NCBI RefSeq assembly: GCF_037113415.1
Contig: NZ_CP146608.1
Coordinates: forward strand, 1,074,501-1,138,500
Source: Devosia sp. XK-2
GTDB taxonomy: Bacteria > Pseudomonadota > Alphaproteobacteria > Rhizobiales > Devosiaceae
Length of the DNA: 64,000 nucleotides
Direction: 5' to 3'
The translations under genes were made by a program, and so were the position numbers. This document shows positions 16,843-27,333 of this stretch, one piece after another. The notes beneath the pieces were generated by a model that was not told where the DNA came from, made no database searches, and worked only from the letters and a program-made list of their open reading frames with translations. Position 1 is the first letter of the stretch, and each line of letters opens with the position of its first letter.

Positions 16843-18216
16843 ATGGATTTTGACTACGATCTTATCGTCATCGGAGCCGGCTCTGGTGGCGTACGGGCCG
16901 CGCGGATGGCGGCAACCTACGGCGCCAAAGTGGCCATCGTCGAGGAGTTCCGCGTCGGCGGCACCTGCGTTATCCGCGGTTGTGTGCCCAAAAAGCTCTA
17001 TGTCTATGCCGCTCGGTTCCGCGACCAGTTCGATGTGGCCGAGAGCTTTGGCTGGCAGGTCGACGCCAGTTTCGATTGGCCCACGCTGGTTGCCGCCAAG
17101 GAAAAGGAAATCACGCGGCTTGAGCATGCCTATGCCAGCAATCTTGAAAAGCCCGGCGTCGAAATCATCCGCGACCGCGCCGTTGTCACCGGTCCCAACG
17201 GCATTCGCCTCGTCCGTGACGGGCGCGAACTGAGCGCCAGATATCTCCTTGTCGCCACCGGTGCGCACCCGTTCATTCCCGATATTCCCGGCGCGGAATT
17301 GGGCATCACCTCCAATGAAGCTTTCGATCTGCCGAAATTGCCGCATTCGATCCTGATCGAGGGTGGCGGCTATATCGCGGTGGAGTTTGCCACCATTTTC
17401 GCCGGCCTGGGCGTCAATACGACGATCATCTATCGCGGCGATTGCATCTTGCGCGGCTTTGACGAAGACATGCGCCGTGGGCTCGAAGCGGGCCTTACCG
17501 AGCGGGGCATTCGTCTCATCTATCAGACCAACGTCAAATCGCTGGCCAAGACCGGGGATGATATTACAGTCACCTTCAGCGATGGCGTGTCAGCGCCCTT
17601 TGGCGCCGTTATGTTCGCCACCGGCCGCCGCCCCAATATTGCGGATCTGGGTCTGGAGGCCGCCGGCGTGAAGCTGACGGAGCACGGCTCGATTGCCGTG
17701 GACGAATATTCGCAGACCTCGGTACCCTCCATTTACGCGGTCGGCGATGTCACCAATCGCGCCCAGCTTACCCCCGTGGCAATTCGCGAAGGCTGGTACT
17801 TTGCTGAGACAGTGTTCAATGACAATCCGCTCAAGGTTGATCACTCGCTGATCCCCACGGCCGTCTTTGCCGAGCCGGAGATCGGCACGGTCGGCCTCAC
17901 CGAGGCGGAAGCCGCGACCCATGACGACATCGATGTCTATGTCGCCCGGTTCCGCCCGATGCAGAACACCTTGTCCGACCGGACCGAGCGCATGGTTCTC
18001 AAGCTCATCACCGAAAAGGACGAGGGCAGGGTGCTCGGCGTTCATCTACTGGGTCCTGGCGCCGCCGAGATGATCCAGCTCGTTGGTATTGCCGTGGGCA
18101 TGGGCGCCACCAAGGCCGATTTCGACCGCACTATTGCCCTGCATCCCTCCGCCGCCGAGGAGCTCGTAACCTTCAAGGCCCCCACCTACGTCTATCGTGA
18201 CGGCAAGCGGGTCTGA
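16843..18216 (+). CDS. gor: Glutathione-disulfide reductase
   Basis: This flavoprotein reduces oxidised glutathione with NADPH in the cytoplasm. The 457 residues show FAD loop GAGSGGVRAA (11-20), the redox-active disulfide in GGTCVIRGCVPKKL (Cys42, Cys47), a second FAD segment TSVPSIYAVGDV and the C-terminal dimer-interface His in ALHPSAAEE. Note that the NADP-binding loop reads EGGGYIAVEFA rather than the more common GxGYIA form. Upstream is a strong terminator, so the gene has its own promoter. Glutathione also links it to the Atm1-type exporter encoded at about 35 kb. Confidence 0.94.
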   Translation: MDFDYDLIVIGAGSGGVRAARMAATYGAKVAIVEEFRVGGTCVIRGCVPKKLYVYAARFRDQFDVAESFGWQVDASFDWPTLVAAKEKEITRLEHAYASNLEKPGVEIIRDRAVVTGPNGIRLVRDGRELSARYLLVATGAHPFIPDIPGAELGITSNEAFDLPKLPHSILIEGGGYIAVEFATIFAGLGVNTTIIYRGDCILRGFDEDMRRGLEAGLTERGIRLIYQTNVKSLAKTGDDITVTFSDGVSAPFGAVMFATGRRPNIADLGLEAAGVKLTEHGSIAVDEYSQTSVPSIYAVGDVTNRAQLTPVAIREGWYFAETVFNDNPLKVDHSLIPTAVFAEPEIGTVGLTEAEAATHDDIDVYVARFRPMQNTLSDRTERMVLKLITEKDEGRVLGVHLLGPGAAEMIQLVGIAVGMGATKADFDRTIALHPSAAEELVTFKAPTYVYRDGKRV

Positions 18217-18233
18217 GCCTTTCTCCTTGGCAT

Positions 18234-18259
18234 GGGCGCTCTGGCTTGCTAGAGCGCCC
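18234..18259 (+). promoter_or_regulatory. Nine-bp hairpin between gor and the DAHP synthase gene
   Basis: GGGCGCTCT (18234-18242) and AGAGCGCCC (18251-18259) form a perfect 9-bp stem with an 8-nt loop. No T-run follows, so it may be a weak terminator, a processing site or a 5'-UTR element of the aromatic biosynthesis gene starting at 18295. Confidence 0.45.
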
Positions 18260-18294
18260 GCATTAGCCGTGCCCGGCGTGAAGCGAGACTGACA

Positions 18295-19671
18295 ATGACC
18301 ACCTGGACCCCCAGCTCCTGGCGCAACAAGCCGATCAGGCAGGTGCCGGCCTATCCCGATCCGGCTGCGCTTGAAGACGCCGAGCGCCAATTGGCAAGCT
18401 TTCCCCCGCTTGTCTTTGCTGGCGAGGCGCGCGAGCTGAAATCCCGGTTGGCCTCTGTTGCTCGTGGCGAGGCTTTCCTGCTGCAGGGCGGCGATTGCGC
18501 CGAGAGCTTTGCTGAACACGGCGCCGATCATATCCGCGACTTCTTCCGCGTCTTTCTGCAGATGGCGGTAGTGCTGACCCATGGCGCGTCCAAGCCCGTG
18601 GTCAAGGTTGGTCGCGTGGCCGGCCAGTTCGCCAAGCCGCGTTCGGCCGATACCGAGACCATCGACGGCATCGAACTGCCGTCCTACCGCGGCGATATCA
18701 TCAACGACATTGCCTTTACCGAAGCGGCCCGTCTGCCCGATCCCAATCGCCTGCTGATGGCCTATCGCCAGTCGGCGGCCACGCTGAACCTGCTGCGCGC
18801 CTTCTCGATGGGCGGCTATGCGGAGCTGACCCGCATCCATGAATGGACCATGGGTTTCATGAAAGGGTCGAGCTGGGATGCACGCTTTGAGGAAGTGGCC
18901 CGTCGCATCGACGACGCCATCACCTTCATGTCGGCGCTCGGCATCAATCCCGAGAACACGCCCGCTCTCAAGCAGACGAGCTTCTACACCAGCCACGAAG
19001 CCCTGCTGCTGGGCTATGAAGAGGCGCTGACGCGCCGGGATTCGATCACCAATAACTGGTACGCCACCTCAGGCCACATGCTTTGGATCGGCGATCGCAC
19101 GCGCAATCCGGATGAGGCCCATGTCGAATATTTCGCAGGCATCAACAATCCTATTGGCATCAAATGTGGCCCCAGCCTCGCCAATGACGATCTGTTGCGC
19201 TTGCTCGACCGGTTGAACCCCACCGACGAAGCCGGCCGTATCACCCTGATTTCGCGTTTCGGCGCCGACAAGGTGCATGAGCATCTGCCGCGTCTGATCG
19301 AGACTGTTCAGAAGGCCGGCCGTACCGTTGTGTGGTGCTGCGACCCGATGCATGGCAATACCATCAAGGCATCGACTGGCTTCAAGACTCGTCCCTTCGA
19401 CCGGGTGCTGGCGGAAGTGAAGAATTTCTTCGAGGTGCATCGCGAAATGGGCAGCTATGCCGGCGGTGTGCATATCGAAATGACCGGTGATGACGTGACA
19501 GAATGCGTCGGAGGCGTTTCCGCGGTCACCGAGGCCACGCTTTCGGACCGCTACAACACCTATTGCGACCCGCGTCTCAATGCCAGTCAGGCGCTGGAAC
19601 TAGCCTTCCTCGTCGCTGAGGAGGTTCACGCCCAAAAGCCGCCGCGCGAAAGTCGCCTCGCGGGCGAATAA
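18295..19671 (+). CDS. aroG: Class II 3-deoxy-7-phosphoheptulonate (DAHP) synthase
   Basis: This is the first enzyme of the shikimate pathway, condensing phosphoenolpyruvate and erythrose 4-phosphate. The 458-residue protein is of the plant-like type II. It begins [21 protein letters not shown] and contains [42 protein letters not shown] and [10 protein letters not shown], with the metal ligands Cys, His, Glu and Asp of the family. In organisms with this form it is often the only DAHP synthase. No repressor gene is adjacent. Confidence 0.96.
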   Translation: MTTWTPSSWRNKPIRQVPAYPDPAALEDAERQLASFPPLVFAGEARELKSRLASVARGEAFLLQGGDCAESFAEHGADHIRDFFRVFLQMAVVLTHGASKPVVKVGRVAGQFAKPRSADTETIDGIELPSYRGDIINDIAFTEAARLPDPNRLLMAYRQSAATLNLLRAFSMGGYAELTRIHEWTMGFMKGSSWDARFEEVARRIDDAITFMSALGINPENTPALKQTSFYTSHEALLLGYEEALTRRDSITNNWYATSGHMLWIGDRTRNPDEAHVEYFAGINNPIGIKCGPSLANDDLLRLLDRLNPTDEAGRITLISRFGADKVHEHLPRLIETVQKAGRTVVWCCDPMHGNTIKASTGFKTRPFDRVLAEVKNFFEVHREMGSYAGGVHIEMTGDDVTECVGGVSAVTEATLSDRYNTYCDPRLNASQALELAFLVAEEVHAQKPPRESRLAGE

Positions 19672-19673
19672 TT

Positions 19674-19702
19674 GATTTGAACCAAATCGTGAGTTGCGCG
19701 TT
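19674..19702 (+). promoter_or_regulatory. Possible EcfG-type promoter and palindrome before the HWE kinase
   Basis: TGAAC (19678-19682), a 16-bp spacer and CGTT (19699-19702) resemble the alphaproteobacterial general-stress sigma factor promoter GGAAC-N16/17-CGTT, with one mismatch in the -35. The -35 lies inside the inverted repeat GATTTG-AAC-CAAATC (19674-19688). The kinase ATG is 64 bp downstream. Confidence 0.35.
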
Positions 19703-19765
19703 AGATGATCTCGGCGCGCATCAAACAGCTTGTCTCGGTAGCGTCGCGATCAATCTGAGTGGTCC

Positions 19766-21292
19766 ATGCCGAACTCGCTATTTCCTAATGCTTCGCCTGA
19801 ACTTCGCTATCATCTGGAAAAAGACCCAACAGTAAAACTCTTCAACGAGTTCGACTGGTCGAAGAACGAGCTGGGCCCAATCCCGGGCTGGTCCGAGAGC
19901 CTCAAGGGTGGCGTCCGCACGATCATGGTTGCCTCGACGCCCATGGTCATGTTGGTCGGCCAGTCAGGCATTCTCCTTTACAATGACGCCTACGCAAAGT
20001 TTGCCGGCCAAAGGCATCCCGCCATATTCGGCATGCCTGCCTTGGAGGCGTGGCCTGAAATCGCCGATTTCAATCGGACCAATATCGAACGGGGACTGCG
20101 CGGTGAGGCCTGGGTTCTACATGATCAGGAGCTTGTTCTAAACCGTCACGGGCGGCTCGAATCGGGCTGGATGGATCTGCACTACAGCCCCATTGTTGGT
20201 GATAGCGGACAATCAATGGGCACCTTGTGCATCGTACACGAGACAACAGATCGCCTGCTTGCGGAACGCGCATTGGCGGAGAGCGAGCTGCAGTTCCGCA
20301 CCTTGGCCGACGCCGTGCCGCAAATGGTGTGGTCGACCCGTCCCGACGGGCACCACGACTACTACAATGCGCGCTGGTACGAATATACAGGCGTGCCGGT
20401 TGGGTCGACGGACGGCGAGGGATGGAACGGCATGTTTCATCAGGATGACCAGGCGCGGGCTTGGCAGCAATGGCGCCACTCTTTAGCCACCGGCGAACCC
20501 TATCAGATCGAATATCGGCTTCGACACCATAGCGGCGAATACAGATGGACACTGGGGCGAGCGCTGCCCATTCGCGATGCGGATTCCAGGATCGTGCGCT
20601 GGATTGGCACCTGCACCGACATCCATGAATCGCGCCTGGCTGCTCAGGAACGAGAACTGGTGGCTCAGGAGCTCAGCCACCGCATCAAGAACATTTTCGC
20701 CGTCCTCAACGGCATTATCGCTTTGTCAGCACGTGATGATCCGGATGCCAAGCCATTTGCGGATCAGTTGCGCCAACGTATTTACGCCCTTGGCGAAGCG
20801 CACGATTTTGTACGGCCACAGAATTACACGGCGCGCGGCGCATCGGGCCAAGGAAAGCTTTCGGCTCTGATTGAGCGGCTCATGCGAGCCTATAGCGAGA
20901 ACTCAGAGGGATTGTCGCGCATCCGGTTCATTGGGGACGACGCCCTGGTCGATGACGCTGCGGCGACGCCATTGGCCCTGCTATTTCACGAACTTGCGAC
21001 AAATGCCGCCAAATACGGCGCCTTGAGCACACAGGACGGTACGATCGAAATTTCGGGACGAAAGGGCGATGACGGCTATCACCTGACGTGGCGCGAACAG
21101 GGCGGGCCGACGGTCGCCACACCGGACAGGCCGGGCGGCTTTGGTTCGCGGCTTGTGAGCCTGTCTGTTGAGGGGCAAATGCGAGGCACTTTACGGCGCG
21201 AATGGAATGCCGACGGTCTTGTCGTCTACGTCGTTGTGCCTCCGGACGCGCTCGACCGGTCGTCGCGCTTGTCGTCAGCGCCGCTCAGCTAG
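19766..21292 (+). CDS. HWE-family sensor histidine kinase with two PAS-like domains
   Basis: This 508-residue soluble kinase has an N-terminal PAS-like region (about 30-165), a second PAS/PAC domain (about 175-290, WYEYTGVPVGSTDGEGW typical of PAS) and a kinase core. The phospho-acceptor His305 sits in ELSHRIKNIFAVLNGII, and the WxE motif defining HWE kinases is visible as TWREQGGP near residue 449. No membrane segment is present, so the signal is probably cytoplasmic or a bound cofactor. A single-domain response regulator lies convergently 35 bp away and is the likely partner. HWE kinases often feed the PhyR-NepR-EcfG general stress pathway, which fits the candidate EcfG promoter upstream. 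Confidence 0.9.
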   Translation: MPNSLFPNASPELRYHLEKDPTVKLFNEFDWSKNELGPIPGWSESLKGGVRTIMVASTPMVMLVGQSGILLYNDAYAKFAGQRHPAIFGMPALEAWPEIADFNRTNIERGLRGEAWVLHDQELVLNRHGRLESGWMDLHYSPIVGDSGQSMGTLCIVHETTDRLLAERALAESELQFRTLADAVPQMVWSTRPDGHHDYYNARWYEYTGVPVGSTDGEGWNGMFHQDDQARAWQQWRHSLATGEPYQIEYRLRHHSGEYRWTLGRALPIRDADSRIVRWIGTCTDIHESRLAAQERELVAQELSHRIKNIFAVLNGIIALSARDDPDAKPFADQLRQRIYALGEAHDFVRPQNYTARGASGQGKLSALIERLMRAYSENSEGLSRIRFIGDDALVDDAAATPLALLFHELATNAAKYGALSTQDGTIEISGRKGDDGYHLTWREQGGPTVATPDRPGGFGSRLVSLSVEGQMRGTLRREWNADGLVVYVVVPPDALDRSSRLSSAPLS

Positions 21293-21327
21293 GTCTGGCT
21301 TCGATCGCGGACGGCGCCCTATCCGAG

Positions 21328-21753
21328 CTAGTGTGCGAACGACATCGGCCCGCCCCAGTCGAACAGTTTCATGCGAGCCGGAGGTTTCGCGTCTTTTTCG
21401 GCCCTCTTGGCCACTGCAAACGAAACAACATCCCGAATGTCTCGATCATTTGCGGGCTTGGTCAGCACACCCAAAGTGCCCGGCACTCCGTCGCCCAATT
21501 GCGAAGGATTGGCCGTAATGAACACGACTGTGACACCGTGGGTTTGCGCCAACATCCTGCCGATTGTCGTTCCGGTTGGGCCGTCGCGCAGATTGAGGTC
21601 CACCAGGGCGATATCGGCCTGATTTGCATGAGCGAGCGCCGTTTTCTGGTCGGCCGCAATTGCCACCGGCACATGGCCCATGTCGGCAACGACGTCCTCA
21701 ATTTCGGCCGCGACGAAAATCTCGTCTTCGACAATCAGAATTCGATAGGTCAT
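21328..21753 (-). CDS. Single-domain response regulator
   Basis: This 141-residue receiver domain has all catalytic positions: acidic pair Glu9-Asp10 (IVEDE), phospho-acceptor Asp52 (LVDLNL), Thr80 (FITAN) and Lys99 (LTKPA). No output domain follows, only a short basic and aromatic tail. Such regulators act as phosphate sinks or relays beside HWE kinases. It faces the HWE kinase gene tail to tail, so the pair is probably functional but transcribed separately. Confidence 0.9.
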   Translation of the reverse strand: MTYRILIVEDEIFVAAEIEDVVADMGHVPVAIAADQKTALAHANQADIALVDLNLRDGPTGTTIGRMLAQTHGVTVVFITANPSQLGDGVPGTLGVLTKPANDRDIRDVVSFAVAKRAEKDAKPPARMKLFDWGGPMSFAH

Positions 21754-21996
21754 CTCAAGCAGTCTTCAGGCACGATACTAAATAGTAATGGTCTACCTGG
21801 AATACGCAAACGGCGGTTTGGTTGCGTCTCCGGCAGGAATTGATGTGCGATTCTGGGTGCAATGTCTCGCCAAACCCCTACCACGGGGCAAGAAGTGATT
21901 GCCCCGCTTGCTCTGGCAGGGGTGAGCGGCTAATCCTTGCGCCGCATCCGGCCTGCAGCTGGATGGTCCTGTTTTCCGCACCCAGGCCAGTTCCAC

Positions 21997-23664
21997 GTGA
22001 CCGACCAACTCCGCATCGCGCTTGCCCAACTCAATCCAAAAGTCGGTGATCTTTCCGGCAATCTGGCATTGGCCCGCAAGGCTCTTGATGATGCCAAATC
22101 AGCGGGCGCGGACATTCTGATGCTCTCCGAGCTGTTCCTGACCGGCTATTTCCCGGACGATCTGCTGTTTAAGCATCAATTCGTGAAGGACGCTGTGGCC
22201 GCTGCGCGTGATCTGGTTGCGGACACCAAGGGCACGGATGTGGTGCTCGTGCTACCCACCATCTGGCTCGATGTGACTGGACTGCATAATGCCGTTCTGG
22301 TAGCGGAAAATGGCGAGATCACCGCCCTGCGCTACAAGCGCGAACTGCCCAATAGCGATGTCTTCTACGAGAAGCGCTATTTCGAGCCCGGCCCGCTGCC
22401 ATTGCCCGTCACTATCAAGGGCGTCTCGGTCGGTATTCCGATCTGCGAAGATATCTGGCATGCGGCTGTCTGCGAGCATTTGGCCATGCGTGGCGCCGAG
22501 ATCATGCTATGCCCCAATGGTTCGCCCTATTGGACCAATAAACAGCATATCCGCAAGGATCTGGTTCGCGCCCGCGTGGCCGAGGATGGTGTCCCCATGC
22601 TCTATCTCAACCAAGTCGGCGGGCAGGACGAATTGGTCTTCGATGGTGCCTCCTTCGCCATGGAGCCGGGCGACAAATTGGTGCTGCAGGGCAAGTCTTT
22701 CGAACCCGATTTCATCGTTTCGGACTGGGTGCGCGGCGAAGAGGGCTGGACCTGCACCAATGGGCATGTCCGGGAGCTGACCTCGGTCGAGGAGGCGCCT
22801 TGGCGCGCCTGTGTCCTGGGCCTGCGCGACTATGTCCACAAGAACGGCTTCTCCCATGTGGTGCTTGGCCTTTCGGGCGGCATCGATAGTGCCGTTGTCG
22901 CGGCCATGGCCGCCGATGCCTTTGGGCCCGAAAAGGTCCACGCCATCATGCTGCCCTATCGCTACACCTCCGAGGCCAGCCTGCGCGACGCCAAGGATTG
23001 TGCTGACCGCCTGGGCGTGCGCTACGACGTGGTCGCTATCGGTGATCCGGTGGACAATGCGGTCAACGAGCTCCAGCCCATTTTTGGCAATCGGCCTGTC
23101 GACACTGCTGAGGAAAACATCCAGTCGCGCATGCGCGGCACCATCCTCATGGCTGTGTCCAACAAGCTTGGCTCTATGCTGCTGACCACCGGCAACAAGA
23201 GCGAAATGGGCGTTGGCTATGCCACTATCTATGGCGACATGAATGGCGGCTATAATCCGCTCAAGGACATGTTCAAAATGGATGTCTATGCCCTGGCCGC
23301 TTGGCGCAACAAGCACGTGCCCGGCGACTGCCTTGGTCGGGCAGGGGAGGTCATCCCCCAATCGATCATCGACAAGGCGCCCAGCGCCGAATTGCGCCCC
23401 GACCAGACAGATCAGGACAGCCTGCCACCCTATCCGGTTCTGGACGATATCCTGACCTGCATTGTCGAAGAGGAAATGGCTCTGGGCGAAATCGTCGCGC
23501 GCGGTCACGATGCGGCCCTGGTCAGGCGCATCGAGCGTCTGCTCAATATCGCAGAATATAAACGCCGCCAGTCTGCGCCCGGCCCAAAGCTGACCCCGCG
23601 CGCCTTCGGGCAGGGCCGCAAATACCCTATCACCAACGGCTATAAGGATGGGACAGTCGGATGA
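21997..23664 (+). CDS. nadE: Glutamine-hydrolysing NAD+ synthase
   Basis: This enzyme amidates nicotinate adenine dinucleotide to NAD+, with glutamine as nitrogen donor. The N-terminal nitrilase-type glutaminase has the triad Glu45 (LSELFLTGY), Lys114 (RYKREL) and Cys150 (GIPICEDIW). The C-terminal synthetase has the P-loop SGGIDS (293-298). I start it at GTG 21997 (555 residues), directly before [13 protein letters not shown] where the family begins. An in-frame ATG at 21937 would add 20 non-conserved residues. gltX overlaps its stop by 4 bp, so both belong to one operon. nadC, an earlier enzyme of the same pathway, is encoded at 45.1 kb. Confidence 0.95.
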   Translation: MTDQLRIALAQLNPKVGDLSGNLALARKALDDAKSAGADILMLSELFLTGYFPDDLLFKHQFVKDAVAAARDLVADTKGTDVVLVLPTIWLDVTGLHNAVLVAENGEITALRYKRELPNSDVFYEKRYFEPGPLPLPVTIKGVSVGIPICEDIWHAAVCEHLAMRGAEIMLCPNGSPYWTNKQHIRKDLVRARVAEDGVPMLYLNQVGGQDELVFDGASFAMEPGDKLVLQGKSFEPDFIVSDWVRGEEGWTCTNGHVRELTSVEEAPWRACVLGLRDYVHKNGFSHVVLGLSGGIDSAVVAAMAADAFGPEKVHAIMLPYRYTSEASLRDAKDCADRLGVRYDVVAIGDPVDNAVNELQPIFGNRPVDTAEENIQSRMRGTILMAVSNKLGSMLLTTGNKSEMGVGYATIYGDMNGGYNPLKDMFKMDVYALAAWRNKHVPGDCLGRAGEVIPQSIIDKAPSAELRPDQTDQDSLPPYPVLDDILTCIVEEEMALGEIVARGHDAALVRRIERLLNIAEYKRRQSAPGPKLTPRAFGQGRKYPITNGYKDGTVG

Positions 23665-24989
23665 GCGTAACCGTTCGCTGGGCGCCGTCCCCCACCGGTC
23701 GCATCCATCTGGGCAATGCCCGGCCCGCGCTGCTCAATTGGTACTTTGCTCGCCGCCAAGGCGGCCGCTATGTGCTGCGCATGGACGATACCGATCTGGC
23801 GCGCTCCACCCGCGAATTCGCTGATGGTATCGAGGCCGATCTGGCCTGGCTCGGGGTCAAACCTGACCTCTTGGTCCGTCAGTCTGGGCGCACTGCGCTT
23901 TACGACTCTGCCCGCGAGCGGCTGATCGCCGCCGGTCGTCTCTATCCCTGCTATGAGACCGAGGAGGAACTCGACCGCAAGCGGGCCCGCGCCCGGCTCC
24001 TCGGCAAGCCGCCCATCTATGATCGTGCCGCGCTCAACCTGACCGATGAAGCTCGCGCGCGGCTTGAAGCCGAAGGGCGCGCGCCCCATTGGCGCTTCAA
24101 GCTCGATGGCCGCCCGATACATTTCGACGACCTCATCAAGGGACCGCAGACGGTCAATACCGCATCCATGTCCGACCCTGTGCTCATCCGCGCCGATGGG
24201 TCCTATCTCTACACGCTGCCCTCGGTCGTCGACGATATCGACCTGGGCATCACCCATGTCATTCGCGGCGAAGATCACGTCTCCAATACCGGCACGCAGA
24301 TCGAGATATTCGAGGCGCTGGGCGCCTCGGCGCCGATTTTCGGCCATCACAATCTGCTTACGGATGCCCAGGGGCAGGGCTTCTCCAAGCGTCTCGGCAG
24401 TCAGTCCATTGCAGATTTCCGCGCCGAGGGATACGAGCCGATCGCCATCGCCATCGTCGCGACCCTTACCGGCACCAGCCTTTCGGTCGAACCCTATGAG
24501 AGCCTCGACGCGATTGCCGAAAAGCTCGATTTTTCGATGATCTCGCACGGTTCGGCCCGCTTCGACCCGGCCGAACTCGATACGCTCAACGCCCGCATGC
24601 TCCATGCCATGCCCTATGAGGCGGCGGCCTCTCGGCTAAGTGCGCTAGGCCTTGAAGGCGAGGCTATGTGGACGCTGCTGCGCGAGAACCTCGTCAAGTT
24701 CCCCGACATCGCGGAATGGTCAAAGCTTGTCACCGGCCCTGTCGAGCCAGTCATCGCTGAAGAGGATCGCGAATTTCTGGCGCTGGCCAAGGCACTTTTG
24801 CCGCCCGAACCCTGGGACGACACGACCTGGAGCCATTGGACCAACGCGCTCAAGGCCAGCACTGGCCGCAAGGGCAAGGCATTGTTCATGCCGCTCAGGC
24901 TGGCGCTGACAGGCCGCCATGACGGCCCAGAACTCAAGTCCCTGCTTGTCCTGCTTGGGCGTAAGGCGTGTCTGGACCGACTACCCTGA
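23661..24989 (+). CDS. gltX: Glutamyl-tRNA synthetase
   Basis: This class I aminoacyl-tRNA synthetase charges tRNA-Glu. The 442 residues are a little shorter than typical GltX. It begins [20 protein letters not shown] (HIGH motif as HLGN), continues with MDDTDLARS, and carries the KMSKS equivalent as GFSKRLGS near residue 240. Alphaproteobacteria often have two GltX paralogues, one of which charges tRNA-Gln with glutamate for later amidation. Which one this is cannot be decided here. Coupling to nadE is by an ATGA overlap. Its last 56 bp overlap the convergent DUF2865 gene. Confidence 0.95.
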   Translation: MSVTVRWAPSPTGRIHLGNARPALLNWYFARRQGGRYVLRMDDTDLARSTREFADGIEADLAWLGVKPDLLVRQSGRTALYDSARERLIAAGRLYPCYETEEELDRKRARARLLGKPPIYDRAALNLTDEARARLEAEGRAPHWRFKLDGRPIHFDDLIKGPQTVNTASMSDPVLIRADGSYLYTLPSVVDDIDLGITHVIRGEDHVSNTGTQIEIFEALGASAPIFGHHNLLTDAQGQGFSKRLGSQSIADFRAEGYEPIAIAIVATLTGTSLSVEPYESLDAIAEKLDFSMISHGSARFDPAELDTLNARMLHAMPYEAAASRLSALGLEGEAMWTLLRENLVKFPDIAEWSKLVTGPVEPVIAEEDREFLALAKALLPPEPWDDTTWSHWTNALKASTGRKGKALFMPLRLALTGRHDGPELKSLLVLLGRKACLDRLP

Positions 24990-26073
24990 CACTTTTCCCG
25001 CCCAGCCGGACGATCCGCAAGTCGGGTTCGGCCGGCGCGCTGCGCTGGCGGGCGATTTCGCCCGGACCCGCCGGGCGCGGACGGGGCAGAGGGACATCGG
25101 CCAGTGCAACGGTGGCGACCTGTTCGACTGGCGCCGCTTGCACCGGGGTAACGCCTCGCGGATCGCGCAGGGGCATGGGAATGCGCAGGCCGTTAATGTC
25201 CAGCATGGCCCGGTTGCTTCCATCCTCCGCGGCGACAACCGTGACAGAACCATCGGCGACAGGCGCCGCATTGCAGCTTGCCGATTTGTCGAAGGCGTTG
25301 CGATAGGCAAAGGCATTGGGCAGCGACATATAGGGCACGCCATTGATGCTGCGCATCTGCTCGGGTTCCTCACCCGGATTGTTGTAATAATAGAGCTCCA
25401 CCGCGGTATTGGGACACATCTGCTGACAGCTGATCGCGTCATTGCCGACATAGTCGGGCAAGGTGGCATAGCTGATGGGCCAGAAGTAGCCGTCGCTCAG
25501 CCGCACGCAGACGGTGCGGACCGTATTATAGCCCTGATAGCCCCAATAATCGCCACCATCGATAAAGTCGCCATTGGTGAAGTCATTCTCGGTCGTCGTC
25601 CCGAAAATGCGGTTGAAAATATTCTGCCGTTCGCGGGTGAAGGTGGCGCTGGAACCCGCATTGCAGCCGAAGCGGGCCATTTCCTGTAAGATGGCCTCGC
25701 GCTGTTGGGCCACGGCATTGGCGTTCTCGACCGCCTGGCTCACCTGCGCATAATCATCTCTCAGGCTCAACACGTCCCTTGCGATGAGCTGACATTGGCG
25801 CGTCAAAACCCGCCCGGCCCGGGCATCGTCATTGCAGCCCTCGCGAATATAACGGCTCTCGGCCTGCTGCACCTGCCGCTGCAATTGCCGCGCCGCATTG
25901 GAATCGCCTCCCATGCGCTGGAAGTCGCTATTGCGGTCGAACTGGGCCAGCGCAGATTGCAGCTGCGCGCATTGCGCCGCCTGCGCATGGGCCGCCCGCA
26001 CGTCAAGAGCCAGCAGCAACGCCGTAAGGATCAGAAGGAGGAAGGGCCGCAGCCGCACAGAATTGAAGTTCAC
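24934..26073 (-). CDS. DUF2865 domain exported protein
   Basis: This 379-residue protein of unknown function has a signal peptide (residues 10-31, ending AAHAQA). A coiled, Gln-rich N-terminal part carries paired cysteines. The DUF2865 core includes [20 protein letters not shown] and [19 protein letters not shown], and a Pro/Arg-rich tail follows. Six or more cysteines in the exported part suggest disulfides. DUF2865 proteins are largely confined to Hyphomicrobiales. The start is GTG 26073, with GGGAAAA upstream. An ATG just before it runs straight into a stop. The C-terminal coding end overlaps gltX antisense by 56 bp. Confidence 0.87.
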   Translation of the reverse strand: MNFNSVRLRPFLLLILTALLLALDVRAAHAQAAQCAQLQSALAQFDRNSDFQRMGGDSNAARQLQRQVQQAESRYIREGCNDDARAGRVLTRQCQLIARDVLSLRDDYAQVSQAVENANAVAQQREAILQEMARFGCNAGSSATFTRERQNIFNRIFGTTTENDFTNGDFIDGGDYWGYQGYNTVRTVCVRLSDGYFWPISYATLPDYVGNDAISCQQMCPNTAVELYYYNNPGEEPEQMRSINGVPYMSLPNAFAYRNAFDKSASCNAAPVADGSVTVVAAEDGSNRAMLDINGLRIPMPLRDPRGVTPVQAAPVEQVATVALADVPLPRPRPAGPGEIARQRSAPAEPDLRIVRLGGKSVRVVGPDTPYAQAGQAGT

Positions 26074-26214
26074 ACCATTTTCCCGTCTGCGGGTCGCAAC
26101 CGCCTGCGTTCAGCCGCCCTTAATTGATCGCTAGGCCATGTGGCAACATTATACCCGCCTGATTTGCCCAGCGGTAGCGCGTCCGCGCAACACCGCCACC
26201 AAGGAGACCGCCCC

Positions 26215-27222
26215 ATGAAACTTGCCACCCTGCGCAATGGCCGCCCCGATGGCCAGCTTGTGGTCGTCTCAAGCGATCTCTCGCGCTGCGTATCTGCGGG
26301 GCGGATCGCGCCCAACCTGCAGGCGGCGCTGGACGATTGGCAGCATGCCGAGCCTGCCCTCACGGCCCTTTCGCAACAACTCGATGCGGGGGAAATTGCC
26401 GGGCAGGTATTCGATCCGACATCCGCCCATGCGCCACTGCCACGCGCCTATCAGTGGATCGACGGCTCGGCCTACATGAGCCATCTGGAACGGGTACGGT
26501 CTCTCAAAGGTAGCAAAGACGAGGAACTGCAATCGATCCGTCCGTTGCTCTACCAGGGTGGCTCCGATTCGCTGTCGGCTCCGACCGCACCGATCGTGGT
26601 CCCGTCCGACGATCTGGCGTTGGACTTCGAGGCCGAGGTGGGCGTGATCATCGGGCCGGTGCCCATGGCCGCGACCCGAGAACAGGCAGCGGCCGCGATT
26701 CGGCTGGTGACCGTGCTCAACGACGTTTCCCTGCGCCGGCTGGTTGTTGACGACCTGCAGAACGGTTTCGGATTCTTCCATGCCAAGCCCTCGACCGCCT
26801 TTGCGCCAGTGGCCATCACGCCAGCGAGCCTGGGTGCCCATTGGCAGGACAATCGCCTGCATCTGCCCATTCGCGTCGAGGTCAATGACAAGCTTTATGG
26901 CCGCCCCAATGCCGGGGTGGGCATGCATTTCGATTTCGCCGACCTCATCGTCGAGGCGGCGCGCACGCGCTATCTCGCTGCGGGCACCATTATTGGCGGC
27001 GGAACGGTGTCAAATCCGCATGACCAGACCTTGCCCCTCAAGCCGGACGGCATTGGCTTTGCGTGCATTGCCGAAGCCCGCACGGCAGAGAAGGCCAAAT
27101 ATGGCCGAGCGCGTACACCTTTCCTGCAGCCTGGTGACCAGGTCCGGATCGGCGCCGTAAACGGCGATGGCCGCTCGGTTTTTGGTGATATCGATCAATC
27201 TGTCGTGCTTCTGTCGGACTAG
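26215..27222 (+). CDS. Fumarylacetoacetate hydrolase family protein
   Basis: This 335-residue protein starts at ATG 26215 behind AAGGAGACC. The FAH domain includes LDFEAEVGVIIG (metal-binding Glu pair), VTVLNDVSLRRL, KPSTAFAPVAITP and AAGTIIGGGTVSN. It resembles the true fumarylacetoacetase-like branch that keeps a distinct N-terminal domain (residues 1-110), which would end tyrosine catabolism. No hmgA or maleylacetoacetate isomerase gene is adjacent, so the substrate remains open. The metal-dependent C-C hydrolase fold itself is secure. Confidence 0.88.
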   Translation: MKLATLRNGRPDGQLVVVSSDLSRCVSAGRIAPNLQAALDDWQHAEPALTALSQQLDAGEIAGQVFDPTSAHAPLPRAYQWIDGSAYMSHLERVRSLKGSKDEELQSIRPLLYQGGSDSLSAPTAPIVVPSDDLALDFEAEVGVIIGPVPMAATREQAAAAIRLVTVLNDVSLRRLVVDDLQNGFGFFHAKPSTAFAPVAITPASLGAHWQDNRLHLPIRVEVNDKLYGRPNAGVGMHFDFADLIVEAARTRYLAAGTIIGGGTVSNPHDQTLPLKPDGIGFACIAEARTAEKAKYGRARTPFLQPGDQVRIGAVNGDGRSVFGDIDQSVVLLSD

Positions 27223-27333
27223 CCGATAACATTCGCGTGTGCCCGTTGGGGGCGTCACAAAGCCATGCAATCGTGCCTCAGACGGGAAGAGGGGCCCGCT
27301 TCGGTGCAACATCATCTTTGAGGGAACCATTTG

